NCBI RefSeq assembly: GCF_000255115.2
Contig: NC_018068.1
Coordinates: forward strand, 1-64,000
Length of the DNA: 64,000 nt
Direction: 5' to 3'
Source of the DNA: Desulfosporosinus acidiphilus SJ4
GTDB lineage: Bacteria; Bacillota; Desulfitobacteriia; Desulfitobacteriales; Desulfitobacteriaceae
The translations under genes and the position numbers were made by a program. Below, piece after piece: positions 37,373-45,064 of this stretch; positions within the stretch are counted from its first letter, which is position 1, and each line of letters begins with the position of its first letter. The notes below the pieces were generated by a model that saw only the letters and a program-made list of their open reading frames with translations, had not been told where the DNA came from and did not search any database.

Positions 37373-38545
37373 ATGTTTCAGAACTCTCGGACTATGGTTT
37401 CCGCCTTAGTTCCTAAAATTCATTTCAGAAAACTTGCTCTTGGATTTGTTATTTTTTTCATAATAGCCTTTCCAATACTTGCATTGAATCTTAAGACGAT
37501 CAATGTCCAAGTTGATGGTAAAACGATATCTCTGACGACTGTTTTTAACACGGTTGGGCAAGCACTTACTTATTCCAACTTGGAAATTAATTCCGAAGAT
37601 TTGGTAATTCCTGCTCGGGATAAAAAGATTACAAAGGGAATGACTGTGCTTGTCACGAGAAGCATACCGGTTCGTCTTGCGGTGGATGAACAGACTCTTT
37701 CGGCGAGGACTACAGCCAAAACCGTTGGTAAGGCTATTGAGGATCTGTCAAATCGCTATGGACTTCAAATTAAAGATGTTGATGAGGTTAATTTACCTCG
37801 TTCCGAAGCTCTTAAAAGTCAAATGAGTATCGAGGTGCGAAGATCTGTACCCATTGTTCTGCAGGCGGATGGTAAGACAATTGATACTTATGTGGCACCG
37901 CGTACCGTTGCTGAGGTATTGAAGAAGTTTAATATCATATTGGGAGCTAAAGACAAGGTTTCTTTGGCTCTCAATCATATTTTAGCGGCAAATGAACAGG
38001 TTAAAGTCGTACGGGTGGCTGAACGTCTGGAAACCATAAAAAGTGAAATCCCTTATCAGACGGTGACTCAACCAGGGGATTATCCTGTTGGTTTACCTGA
38101 CAAGGTTATTAGTCGTGGTTCCAATGGGTTGCAAGAGCAAACGATGCGTTTAACTTTGGAAGATGGTAAAGAAGTCGATCGGCAAATTCTTGGACAGAAA
38201 ATTATTGTTGCCCCCACCAATGAATTGATTTCGCGTGGGGCGCAAACAACAGTATCGCGGGGAGGAGAAACGATTAATTTCCAGCGGGCTTATCTAATGA
38301 GAGCCACAGCTTATTGTATTCCCGGTGGTATTACAAAAACCGGGGCGCCGGTTCAATGGGGAGTCGTGGCAGTTGATCCAAACGTTATTCCTCTCGGTTC
38401 CAGAGTTTACGTGGACGGTTATGGGAGTGCCCGCGCTCTGGACACAGGAGGATTAATCCAAGGGAATCGAATTGATTTATATATGGATTCGGAGGCAGCG
38501 GCCTCATCCTGGGGCGTCCGGTATGTTTTAGTTTACATTCAGTGA
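37373..38545 (+). CDS. yabE: YabE-like cell-wall protein (DUF348, G5, 3D)
   Basis: A probable cell-wall-cleaving enzyme of the resuscitation-promoting type. The 390-aa protein has an N-terminal membrane segment (about 23-40), three DUF348/ubiquitin-like repeats (beginning INVQVDGKTISLTTVFNTVGQAL, then IPVRLAVDEQTLSARTT and VPIVLQADGKTIDTYVAP), a G5 domain (about 225-305) and a C-terminal 3D domain with RATAYCIPGG, GVVAVDPNVIPLGSRVYVDGYG and ALDTGGLIQGNRIDLYM. TGGAGGG lies 5 nt before ATG 37373. In B. subtilis yabE lies directly before rnmV; here about 6 kb of extra DNA intervenes. Confidence 0.92.
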   Translation: MFQNSRTMVSALVPKIHFRKLALGFVIFFIIAFPILALNLKTINVQVDGKTISLTTVFNTVGQALTYSNLEINSEDLVIPARDKKITKGMTVLVTRSIPVRLAVDEQTLSARTTAKTVGKAIEDLSNRYGLQIKDVDEVNLPRSEALKSQMSIEVRRSVPIVLQADGKTIDTYVAPRTVAEVLKKFNIILGAKDKVSLALNHILAANEQVKVVRVAERLETIKSEIPYQTVTQPGDYPVGLPDKVISRGSNGLQEQTMRLTLEDGKEVDRQILGQKIIVAPTNELISRGAQTTVSRGGETINFQRAYLMRATAYCIPGGITKTGAPVQWGVVAVDPNVIPLGSRVYVDGYGSARALDTGGLIQGNRIDLYMDSEAAASSWGVRYVLVYIQ

Positions 38546-38578
38546 TCCTGAGCAAGGATCTTAGCACAAATATTTTCG

Positions 38579-38609
38579 AAGAACTCGGCACAAGCCGAGT
38601 TCTTTTTTT
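38579..38609 (+). terminator. yabE terminator
   Basis: A perfect 11-bp stem AAGAACTCGGC/GCCGAGTTCTT with an ACAA loop and a seven-T run. The dispersed repeat starts at the last T. Confidence 0.93.
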
Positions 38610-38641
38610 ACTAGCCGGAAAGTAAAACCTTTGGTTAATTA
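38609..38641. repeat. Dispersed repeat copy C, left fragment
   Basis: TACTAGCCGGAAAG-TAAAACCTTTGGTTAATTA is identical over 31 of 31 bases to the left part of intact copy E (42089-42121). It is cut at TAATTA by the IS5-type element. Confidence 0.85.
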
Positions 38642-40276
38642 GGGATTACTGAATAACCTCGAAACCTGCATGGGAGTAGGAACTAAGGCCATTTTCGTGG
38701 TATAATAAAGCAAGATAAAGGATGAATATGGTCGAAAAACCTTGCAGATGGGGGACGAAAATGTACCGAAAACCTACAGGTCAAATTAGCTTACTCGAAG
38801 ACTTCAGATTTTTTGCAGGCGGCAAACTTGATGCGAATAACCGTTGGGTCAAGATGGCCGATTTGATTCCCTGGAACGTTGTTGAAGAGCGATATGCTTC
38901 TCATTTCCCAAAGCATACTGGAAATGTTGCGAAACCAGTTCGTGTCGCATTGGGTGCCCTCATCATCAAAGAAAAGTGTGGATTTTCCGACGAAGAAACC
39001 GTCCAACAAATCATGGAAAACCCCTATTTGCAATACTTCATCGGGCTGGAGGAATTTCAAACCACTCCACCGTTCGATTCATCGAGTATGGTCCATTTTC
39101 GGAAACGCCTCGACGCTAAGGTAATTGCTGAACTGAACGAAGCCTTATGTAAGGGAGAAACAAAGACGGAAACTGAAGATCATAAAGATCAAAACACTCC
39201 CCCACCAAGTTCAGGTTGTACAGACGACAATCGTCGTGAAGATCAAGCAAGCAGTGAGCAACCACCCCAACAAAACCACGGAAAACTCATTTTGGATGCC
39301 ACATGCACCCCGGCCGATGTGAAATATCCCACGGATTTTTCTCTACTAAATGACGCACGGGAAAAGTTAGAGGCCATGGTGGACACCTTGCATGAGAATC
39401 AAATAGGGAAAGAGCTCAAGCCAAGAACCTATCGACAAAAGGCACGTAAACTCTATCTGAAGTTAGAAAAGAATCGGAAACCCAGAAGTCGTGAAATCCG
39501 CAAGGCCATTCGGAAACAGCTGAGCTTCGTTACAAGAGACCTTCAGATCGTCTTGAAACTATCAGCCAAGTACCCAGAAGGACTCAGTAAACGGCAGCAA
39601 AAAGACTTAGAAACCATACAAACACTCTTTGAACAGCAAAAAACCATGTATGACAAACGAGTCCACACTATAGAAGAGCGTATCGTGAGCATTAGCCAAC
39701 CGCATGTTCGCCCGATTGTGAGGGGTAAAAAAACAGCAGCCACAGAATTTGGAGCGAAAGTTGCCATAAGTATCGTCAACGGATTTGCTTGGATCGAGAA
39801 GTTGAGTTGGGAAGCCTTTAATGAGGGCACCACCCTGATTGATTCGGTAGAAACCTATAAGGAGCGCCATGGAAACTATCCTGAATCCGTGATTGCCGAT
39901 AAAATATATCGGAACCGAGACAACCTGCAGTACTGCAAGTTACATGGCATTCGGCTTAACGGGCCCAAACTAGGTCGACCCTCGAAGGATAAAAAAGAGC
40001 ATTTAGAACAAAGGCGGCTAGAGAAACAAGAGGCAGGCCTAAGAAATGCAGTCGAGGCGAAATTCGGTGAAGGAAAACGTCGTTATGGACTAGGTCGAAT
40101 AATGGTACGTCTCAAAGAAACGAGTGAGACGGTCATTGGCTTACAGTTCATCATCATGAACCTGGGGAAGCGCCTCCGGGATCTTTTGTACCTTTTTTGG
40201 GAAACGCCTTTTTTCGAGTTGGGAGATTTTGTTTGTTGCCTAGAAACTAAAAATATGGGGACTGTTCAGTAATCCC
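38642..40276 (+). mobile_element. IS5/IS1182-type insertion sequence
   Basis: A 1635-bp element with terminal inverted repeats GGGATTACTGAA (38642-38653) and TTCAGTAATCCC (40265-40276). It is flanked by TAATTA on both sides (38636-38641 and 40277-40282). The intact repeat copy E has a single TAATTA at this place, so the flanks are a target duplication. Because TAATTA is a palindrome that extends the inverted repeats, the duplication may equally be 4 bp (AATT) or 2 bp. It carries one intact transposase gene. Confidence 0.9.
38761..40272 (+). CDS. IS5/IS1182-type DDE transposase
   Basis: A 503-aa transposase with an N-terminal DUF772-type domain (GQISLLEDFRFFAGGKLD, RVALGALIIKEKCGFSDEETV), a charged insertion, and a DDE catalytic core. 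The first aspartate is in KLILDATCTPADV, the second in VIADKIYRNRDN, and the glutamate in NAVEAKFGEGKRRYGLG. ATG 38761 (MYRKPTGQ) has GGGGG 6 nt upstream; ATGs at 38722 and 38728 are possible. An extended -10, TGGTATAAT, ends at 38706. The stop codon lies inside the right inverted repeat. The frame is intact, so the element may be active. Confidence 0.85.
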   Translation: MYRKPTGQISLLEDFRFFAGGKLDANNRWVKMADLIPWNVVEERYASHFPKHTGNVAKPVRVALGALIIKEKCGFSDEETVQQIMENPYLQYFIGLEEFQTTPPFDSSSMVHFRKRLDAKVIAELNEALCKGETKTETEDHKDQNTPPPSSGCTDDNRREDQASSEQPPQQNHGKLILDATCTPADVKYPTDFSLLNDAREKLEAMVDTLHENQIGKELKPRTYRQKARKLYLKLEKNRKPRSREIRKAIRKQLSFVTRDLQIVLKLSAKYPEGLSKRQQKDLETIQTLFEQQKTMYDKRVHTIEERIVSISQPHVRPIVRGKKTAATEFGAKVAISIVNGFAWIEKLSWEAFNEGTTLIDSVETYKERHGNYPESVIADKIYRNRDNLQYCKLHGIRLNGPKLGRPSKDKKEHLEQRRLEKQEAGLRNAVEAKFGEGKRRYGLGRIMVRLKETSETVIGLQFIIMNLGKRLRDLLYLFWETPFFELGDFVCCLETKNMGTVQ

Positions 40277-40299
40277 TAATTACTTTCGGAAGCATAAGT
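40277..40299. repeat. Dispersed repeat copy C, middle fragment
   Basis: TAATTACTTTCGGAAGCATAAGT separates the two insertion sequences and is the direct continuation of the fragment at 38609-38641; copy E has one extra C in CTTTCCGG. Confidence 0.85.
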
Positions 40300-40407
40300 T
40301 ATCATGAACGAGACGGCCCCAATTCGCAGCACACAGGTTATTTTTGGTAATGCTATACATGTTAATGATTACCAAAACAGAGCTGAAATGCGAAAGGAGC
40401 CGTTACT

Positions 40408-41514
40408 ATGAAGGATAACACAAAATACGTAGGTTTAGACGTATCCAAAGAAAAAATAGCAGTTGCAATTGCCGATGAGGGCAGAGAAGCCCCACGCTAC
40501 TGGGGTGTTTGCCAAAATAACTCTGAATCGATTAGAAAGTTAATGAAACAGTTAGGAACACCGGGACAACTCAAAGTTTGCTATGAAGCTGGCCCTACGG
40601 GGTATCCACTTTATAGATTATTGCTTAGTCTGGGCATCGAATGTAGCGTTGTAGCTCCTTCTTTGATTCCCACAAAACCTGGAGAACGTGTAAAAACCGA
40701 TCGTCGTGATGCTATTCGCTTATCTCAATTATTTCGTGCTGGAGAATTAACCCCCATTTATGTTCCTACTGAGGATGATGAAGCTTTGCGAGATTTAGTT
40801 CGTGCTCGAGAGGATTCAAAAGAGGATCAGCTTCGAGCAAGGCATCGATTAACGAAATTCTTATTGCGATATGACTTAAATCCTCCGGCAGGCATAAAAA
40901 AGTGGACAGCAGGTTATCGGGATTGGCTGGACGCTCTGAAGTTCAGCCGTGCTGCACAGAGTACAGTATTTCAAGAGTACCTTCACCATTTAGACGAGAT
41001 TGAACAGCGCATAAAACGGCTTGAAGCAGAAATTCATGACCAGGCGACAGATAGTGTTCATGCCCCGATGATTCAAGCGCTGCAAACCCTGCGAGGTGTG
41101 GCAGAGCTATCAGCGACCAGTTTAGTTGCTGAGATTGGATCGTTTACACGGTTTGGCAGTGCCCGACGAATAATGTCTTATACTGGGTTGGTTCCAAGCG
41201 AGCGCTCGACGGGAGAAACACGTCATCAGGGAAAGATGACCAAAACGGGAAATGCTCATGTACGACGTATATTGATTGAAGCCGCCTGGAGCTATCGTTA
41301 TACACCTGCGATAAAGGGGGAGATTCGTAAAAGGCAGCAAGGGAAACCGCCAGAGATCACAATGATTGCATGGAAGGCCCAAGACCGGTTACATCGGAAA
41401 TATAAACGATTAATGGGGCGAGGAAAACCAAGTGGGAAAGTAATTGCAGCCGTTGCAAGAGAATTAGCGGGTTTTGTTTGGGCGATAGCATGTGAGGTTG
41501 AAAAAGCATCCTAA
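40408..41514 (+). CDS. IS110-family (IS1111 group) DEDD recombinase
   Basis: A 368-aa recombinase with an N-terminal RuvC-like DEDD domain: YVGLDVSKEK (D), VCYEAGPTGYPLYR (E), and VKTDRRDAIRLSQL (D and D). The C-terminal Tnp20 domain has LQTLRGVAELSATSLVAEIG and RIMSYTGLVPSERSTGE, which includes the conserved serine region, followed by GNAHVRRILIEAAW. The ATG has AAAGGAG 8-9 nt upstream. Enzymes of this family use a bridge (seek) RNA to join donor and target; the candidate RNA gene lies downstream. Confidence 0.92.
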   Translation: MKDNTKYVGLDVSKEKIAVAIADEGREAPRYWGVCQNNSESIRKLMKQLGTPGQLKVCYEAGPTGYPLYRLLLSLGIECSVVAPSLIPTKPGERVKTDRRDAIRLSQLFRAGELTPIYVPTEDDEALRDLVRAREDSKEDQLRARHRLTKFLLRYDLNPPAGIKKWTAGYRDWLDALKFSRAAQSTVFQEYLHHLDEIEQRIKRLEAEIHDQATDSVHAPMIQALQTLRGVAELSATSLVAEIGSFTRFGSARRIMSYTGLVPSERSTGETRHQGKMTKTGNAHVRRILIEAAWSYRYTPAIKGEIRKRQQGKPPEITMIAWKAQDRLHRKYKRLMGRGKPSGKVIAAVARELAGFVWAIACEVEKAS

Positions 41515-41604
41515 ATTTGGTGAAGGATGATTATTAAAGAATTTGGATTATAAGAGGTGCGAATTAAAAGTAGGGCACGTAGGCAAAAGGAAAAGTCCGT
41601 AAAG

Positions 41605-41760
41605 GAGAATCCACGAGTTGCACTTGTTGCTAGGTTTGTTATACAAACTGAACGCACGCCATAAGTTCGTGGCAGCTCCCCAGACGAAGCGATAAAATGT
41701 GAAAATCCACGAATATCAGACTGCTCATCGTCGATGTAAATCGTTTGCCTTCGTGCCGTG
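41605..41760 (+). ncRNA. Candidate bridge/seek RNA of the IS1111-type element
   Basis: Two stem-loops share the same opening, AATCCACGA. Loop 1: CCACGA (41611-41616) pairs with TCGTGG (41667-41672), capped by GTTTGT/ACAAAC (41634-41648). Its left arm carries AGTTGCACTT (41616-41625), complementary to AAGTGCAACT of the target; its right arm carries CATAAGT (41660-41666), identical to the other half of the target. Loop 2: CACGA (41708-41712) pairs with TCGTG (41751-41755), capped by CGAT/ATCG; its left arm carries ATATCAG (41713-41719), identical to the element's right end. Ends of the transcript are not defined; a TATAAG at 41549-41554 is a possible -10. Confidence 0.65.
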
Positions 41761-41785
41761 TTTTTAAATCAGCAGAAAAGAATGT

Positions 41786-41860
41786 TGGGGCTTCGCCCCA
41801 AGAGTTTAACGCTTTAAATTCTCCTGCAATTTAAAAAGGAAGGGAACAATTTGTTCCCAA
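41786..41860 (+). other. Two further hairpins in the IS right end
   Basis: TTGGGGC/GCCCCAA with a TTC loop (about 41784-41800) and GGGAACAA/TTGTTCCC (about 41843-41860). They lie between the guide loops and the right end of the element and may end or stabilise the RNA; nothing else is recognisable up to 42018. Confidence 0.4.
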
Positions 41861-42032
41861 TTCCTCATTGCAGCAGAAACCAATCTAGCGCTCAGGTTGC
41901 TCTCCAGCATTGCCCTATCCTCTAAGATTGGCAAGAGCTACCTATAGTGTTACCAAAATGTGCCCAAAATAAGGTTTTACCAATAAAATTTTAAAAAAGA
42001 AGACGGGGCTAGTTGACAGTCTCGTTCATATC

Positions 42033-42092
42033 AGTGCAACTAGGCAGCCGCCTGCGCCGGAGGCTCAGCGCCAGCTAAGTTTTCTTTATACT
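42033..42092. repeat. Dispersed repeat copy C, right fragment
   Basis: AGTGCAACTAGGCAGCCGCC through GCGCCAGCTAAGTTTTC-TTTATACTA completes copy C after the IS110-type insertion and runs directly into copy E. Confidence 0.85.
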
Positions 42093-42194
42093 AGCCGGAA
42101 AGTAAAACCTTTGGTTAATTACTTTCCGGAAGCATAAGTGCAACTAACCTGCCGCCTGCGCCAGAGGCTTAGCGCCAGCTAAGTTTTCTTTATA
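42088..42194. repeat. Dispersed repeat copy E, intact
   Basis: An uninterrupted 107-nt unit starting TACTAGCCGG. It contains the palindrome CCGGAAAGTAA..TTACTTTCCGG, then GCATAAGTGCAACTAACC, and ends GCGCCAGCTAAGTTTTC-TTTATA. It is the empty-site reference for both insertions in copy C. It lies in tandem with copy C, the two sharing the TACTA junction. Confidence 0.8.
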
Positions 42195-42265
42195 TCCTTG
42201 AGAAGTTATAACTTTTGACTTAAGGTCATAGTCTTTAGGGTAACATAGGAAACGGGGGAATTTGA

Positions 42266-42973
42266 ATGCGTCTGCCTTTGGTGGTACTGGGAAAGAAGAC
42301 GGCAATTGGCTTTGTTATCGGTGTTATGAGTTTGTTAGTATTCTCTGTACTATGGCAGGGCTCTACAGTAGTGGTAAGTGATCTGCAAGAACATTACGTA
42401 GTAATGCTGGATCCCGGGCATGGGGGGTATGATCCCGGAGCCATTTCCGCTCAAGGAATTTATGAAAAATCAATTAACCTGCAAATTGCTCAAAAGGTAA
42501 AGGAGATGCTTCGTCCCAGTGGTATTGAAGTCTATCTGACAAGGGAGGACGATATCGATTATGCGCCTCCCGGAGTAAAAGGAAAAACCACAAAAAAGCA
42601 AATTGATCTTAACCATCGGATAGAAATGGCCAGTCAGGCTAAAGCCGATGTGTTTGTAAGCGTCCATGTCAATGCCACGCCTCAAGGACGGAATTCCGGA
42701 GCAGAAACATTCTACCATTTTAAGTCAAAATCAGGTAAAGAATTGGCCGAATTAATTCAACAAGAATTGATTAAAATACCAGGTATGAATCGAAGAATTG
42801 CCAAACCAGGTGATTTTTACGTCATTAATAACACAAGCATGCCGGCTGTCATCGTCGAAGTAGGGTATTTATCCAGCGCAAAAGAACAAAAGAAGCTTCA
42901 ACAATCTTGGTATCAAGAACAATTATCCCGAGCAATTGCTAAAGGAATTGCCTGCTATTTTAAAATGCCATAA
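42266..42973 (+). CDS. cwlD: N-acetylmuramoyl-L-alanine amidase CwlD
   Basis: Zinc amidase that with PdaA makes muramic-lactam in spore cortex, needed for germination. The 235-aa protein has an N-terminal membrane anchor (about 12-30) and an Amidase_3 domain with MLDPGHGGYDPGA (zinc His), EKSINLQIA (Glu), SVHVNA (His) and AVIVEVGYLSS (catalytic Glu). GGGGG precedes the ATG. It matches CwlD in length and in the single anchor; a vegetative amidase is less likely because no SH3 or SPOR repeats are present. Confidence 0.85.
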   Translation: MRLPLVVLGKKTAIGFVIGVMSLLVFSVLWQGSTVVVSDLQEHYVVMLDPGHGGYDPGAISAQGIYEKSINLQIAQKVKEMLRPSGIEVYLTREDDIDYAPPGVKGKTTKKQIDLNHRIEMASQAKADVFVSVHVNATPQGRNSGAETFYHFKSKSGKELAELIQQELIKIPGMNRRIAKPGDFYVINNTSMPAVIVEVGYLSSAKEQKKLQQSWYQEQLSRAIAKGIACYFKMP

Positions 42974-43082
42974 TTAATGAAAAGTGGATAAATATGACTC
43001 TTAGAAGTATCATACATAACGTTGTTTGAAGCGGGGAGAATAAAGTCAGTAACCGAATCTATTCAAAGGAGTGAAGCGCAGC

Positions 43083-44240
43083 ATGAAACGGTTTATGACT
43101 TTTATGATGAGCTGTACCCTAACTTTGGGACTTGCTTTAACTGGATGCTCAAATGTACCGGCTCCAAATCCGCCTTCAAATCAAAAACAAACCTCGGAAA
43201 GTACACAACCTCCAAAAGCTGAAGCTGGGGCAACTAGAGATTCTGTCTTAGGATCAGAAAAACGTGTTGTCATGGGATTTTACACTGATCCTGAGGGACC
43301 GACTCCCGGATCAAAAGCATCAATGACAAAAAACGGTAAAATGCTCGATGAAGTAGCCTTTTTTTGGTATTCCTTTGATGGTTCGGGTAAAGTAATTCCT
43401 GCAGGGAAAATCGACATGAGTGCCCAAAAGACAGCGAAAAAGAATGGCTCAAAGGTCTATGCCTTGGTTCATAATATGAACTTGAGCGGAAGTGTTGGGT
43501 TTGATGCAAATTTAGCCCATCGCGTTCTTTCTAACCCAGGGGCACGTTCCAATTTGGTGCAAAATCTTGTCAATTTAACAATGAAAGACAATTGGGATGG
43601 TATTTCCATAGATATTGAGAAGACACCTCCCGGAGATCGCAACAATTTTTCAGCATTTGTTGCGGAATTAGGTAAAGCTTTAAAAGCCAAAGATAAAGTT
43701 CTCAATATCTCAATACCTGCGAAATTCGTAGATTATCCTTCTGATTTGTGGTCAGGTGCTTATGATTATGCTGCAATTGGTAAGGCAGCCGACCAAGTTG
43801 TGCTCATGACTTACGATGAACATGGTATGGGAACAACGCAAGGGCCTATCGCTTCTCAAGGATGGGTAAACCGTGTTATCACCTATGCGGTTGGCAAGAT
43901 ACCCAGTGATAAAATCGTAATGGGACTTCCGGTGTACGCTTACGATTGGGGTTCCAACAAGCCTTTAATGCCGGACTATTTGTCTTATGATCAAGCTGTA
44001 GGCAGGGCCAAACAGCACGGTGTTAAAATTTTGACCGATCCCAGCGCTCAAGTACCACAGTTTACCTATACGGCAAATGGCGTTCGTCACGAAGTATTCT
44101 TTGAAAACGCGGCGAGTTTAAAAACGAAGATGAGTTATACTGTAAAACACAAACTGCATGGGGTAGCTATTTGGCGTCTTGGCATGGAAGACCCATCAAT
44201 CTGGAGTTCTGTGATGAACACTTTCGGAACCAATAAATAA
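43083..44240 (+). CDS. Glycoside hydrolase family 18 lipoprotein (spore cortex/cell-wall type)
   Basis: A 385-aa predicted lipoprotein: signal peptide MKRFMTFMMSCTLTLGLALTGC-type with lipobox LTGC, a proline/serine-rich linker (about 25-60), then a GH18 TIM barrel. The catalytic strand reads WDGISIDIEKTP, matching the DGxxxDxE pattern of YaaH/SleL-type glucosaminidases, followed by LMTYDEHG and the last strand GVAIWRLGMED. There is no LysM domain. ATG 43083 has AAAGGAG about 11 nt upstream. It follows cwlD, suggesting a role in cortex or wall peptidoglycan. Confidence 0.82.
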   Translation: MKRFMTFMMSCTLTLGLALTGCSNVPAPNPPSNQKQTSESTQPPKAEAGATRDSVLGSEKRVVMGFYTDPEGPTPGSKASMTKNGKMLDEVAFFWYSFDGSGKVIPAGKIDMSAQKTAKKNGSKVYALVHNMNLSGSVGFDANLAHRVLSNPGARSNLVQNLVNLTMKDNWDGISIDIEKTPPGDRNNFSAFVAELGKALKAKDKVLNISIPAKFVDYPSDLWSGAYDYAAIGKAADQVVLMTYDEHGMGTTQGPIASQGWVNRVITYAVGKIPSDKIVMGLPVYAYDWGSNKPLMPDYLSYDQAVGRAKQHGVKILTDPSAQVPQFTYTANGVRHEVFFENAASLKTKMSYTVKHKLHGVAIWRLGMEDPSIWSSVMNTFGTNK

Positions 44241-44304
44241 TAGACCTAAGGTTTTTTAATATAAGGTTTATAATTGATCAATGTATTTCAGATATCCTAT
44301 TAAG

Positions 44305-44338
44305 AGAACGAAAAGTATAGCTTTCGTTCCCTTTTTTT
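44305..44338 (+). terminator. Terminator of the cwlD/GH18 region
   Basis: GAACGAAA/TTTCGTTC stem with an 8-nt loop, followed by CCC and seven T residues. Bases 44339-44456 hold nothing recognisable. Confidence 0.85.
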
Positions 44339-44456
44339 CGTACAAAGAAATGTTTTAATACTATTTTGTGCTCCAAAAGGTTCATGAATGTTTAGACTAT
44401 AAGTGCTGCTAATCTTCCCGCGTTCACCATTTTTTCTCCCCTCAGAAACTAATAAT

Positions 44457-44485
44457 TTGAGTCTTTTCCTAATCTCAGGTAAGAT
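44457..44485 (+). promoter_or_regulatory. sigma-A promoter of rnmV-rsmA
   Basis: TTGAGT (44457-44462), a 17-nt spacer and TAAGAT (44480-44485), 27 nt before the rnmV start. Confidence 0.6.
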
Positions 44486-44512
44486 ATAGGGGTTGGAAAC
44501 GGAGGAAGATTA

Positions 44513-45064
44513 ATGATAAAGGAATTAATAGTTGTTGAAGGGAAAAATGATGCCCATGCGGTTCGTCAGGCTCTGGGAGACGTTGATATTCTGTGGACCG
44601 AGGGATTTGGACTTAGCAAAAAGAAACTGGATTATATAGCAGAAATGGCCGCTCGTCAAGGAGTCATAGTTTTTACGGACCCTGATACGGTAGGAGAGCA
44701 GATTAGAAATCGTATAAGTAAATACGTTCCTCAGGCTAAACACACTTATTTGACCAGAAAAGCTGCAACGAGACAAGGAGACGTTGGAGTTGAGAATGCA
44801 GACCCCGAAGAAATTCGCCGTGCCTTTGCCCATATACAACAGGAACAAGGAGAACTTTCTAAAACGTTTACAATGGAGGATTTATGGTCAGTTGGCCTTG
44901 TTGGCTCAAGCGGGGCTGGTGATTTTCGATTAGCTCTAGGAAAACGATTGGGGATTGGGGACAGCAATGCGAAACAATTTCTCCATCGTTTAAACCGCTT
45001 TGGGATCTCTCGAGAGTTGTTTTTTCAAGCAGTTGAGGAGGTTAAGCATGGAGAATGCCGCTGA
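44513..45064 (+). CDS. rnmV: Ribonuclease M5
   Basis: Cuts 5S rRNA precursor to its mature ends, with ribosomal protein L18 as helper. The 183-aa protein is a TOPRIM enzyme with LIVVEGKNDAHAVRQAL (glutamate motif) and VIVFTDPDTVGEQIRNRI (DxD motif), followed by the C-terminal RNA-binding part. ACGGAGGA precedes the ATG. It overlaps rsmA by 17 nt, the standard rnmV-ksgA pair. Confidence 0.96.
   Translation: MIKELIVVEGKNDAHAVRQALGDVDILWTEGFGLSKKKLDYIAEMAARQGVIVFTDPDTVGEQIRNRISKYVPQAKHTYLTRKAATRQGDVGVENADPEEIRRAFAHIQQEQGELSKTFTMEDLWSVGLVGSSGAGDFRLALGKRLGIGDSNAKQFLHRLNRFGISRELFFQAVEEVKHGECR

Larger units (their letters stand above)
40300..42032 (+). mobile_element. IS110-family element, IS1111 group
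   Basis: The element has no true terminal repeats but carries sub-terminal 11-bp inverted repeats ATGAACGAGAC (40304-40314) and GTCTCGTTCAT (42019-42029), the mark of the IS1111 group. The left flank ends GCATAAGT and the right flank begins AGTGCAAC; intact copy E reads GCATAAGTGCAAC, so AGT is shared at both ends. The left non-coding end is about 108 bp and the right about 518 bp, the asymmetry known for IS1111 elements whose guide RNA is encoded downstream of the transposase. Confidence 0.88.

Noticed and set aside
38642-42032. A composite transposon formed by the two insertion sequences
   Set aside because: The elements belong to different families, have different ends, and enclose only 23 bp of the split repeat.
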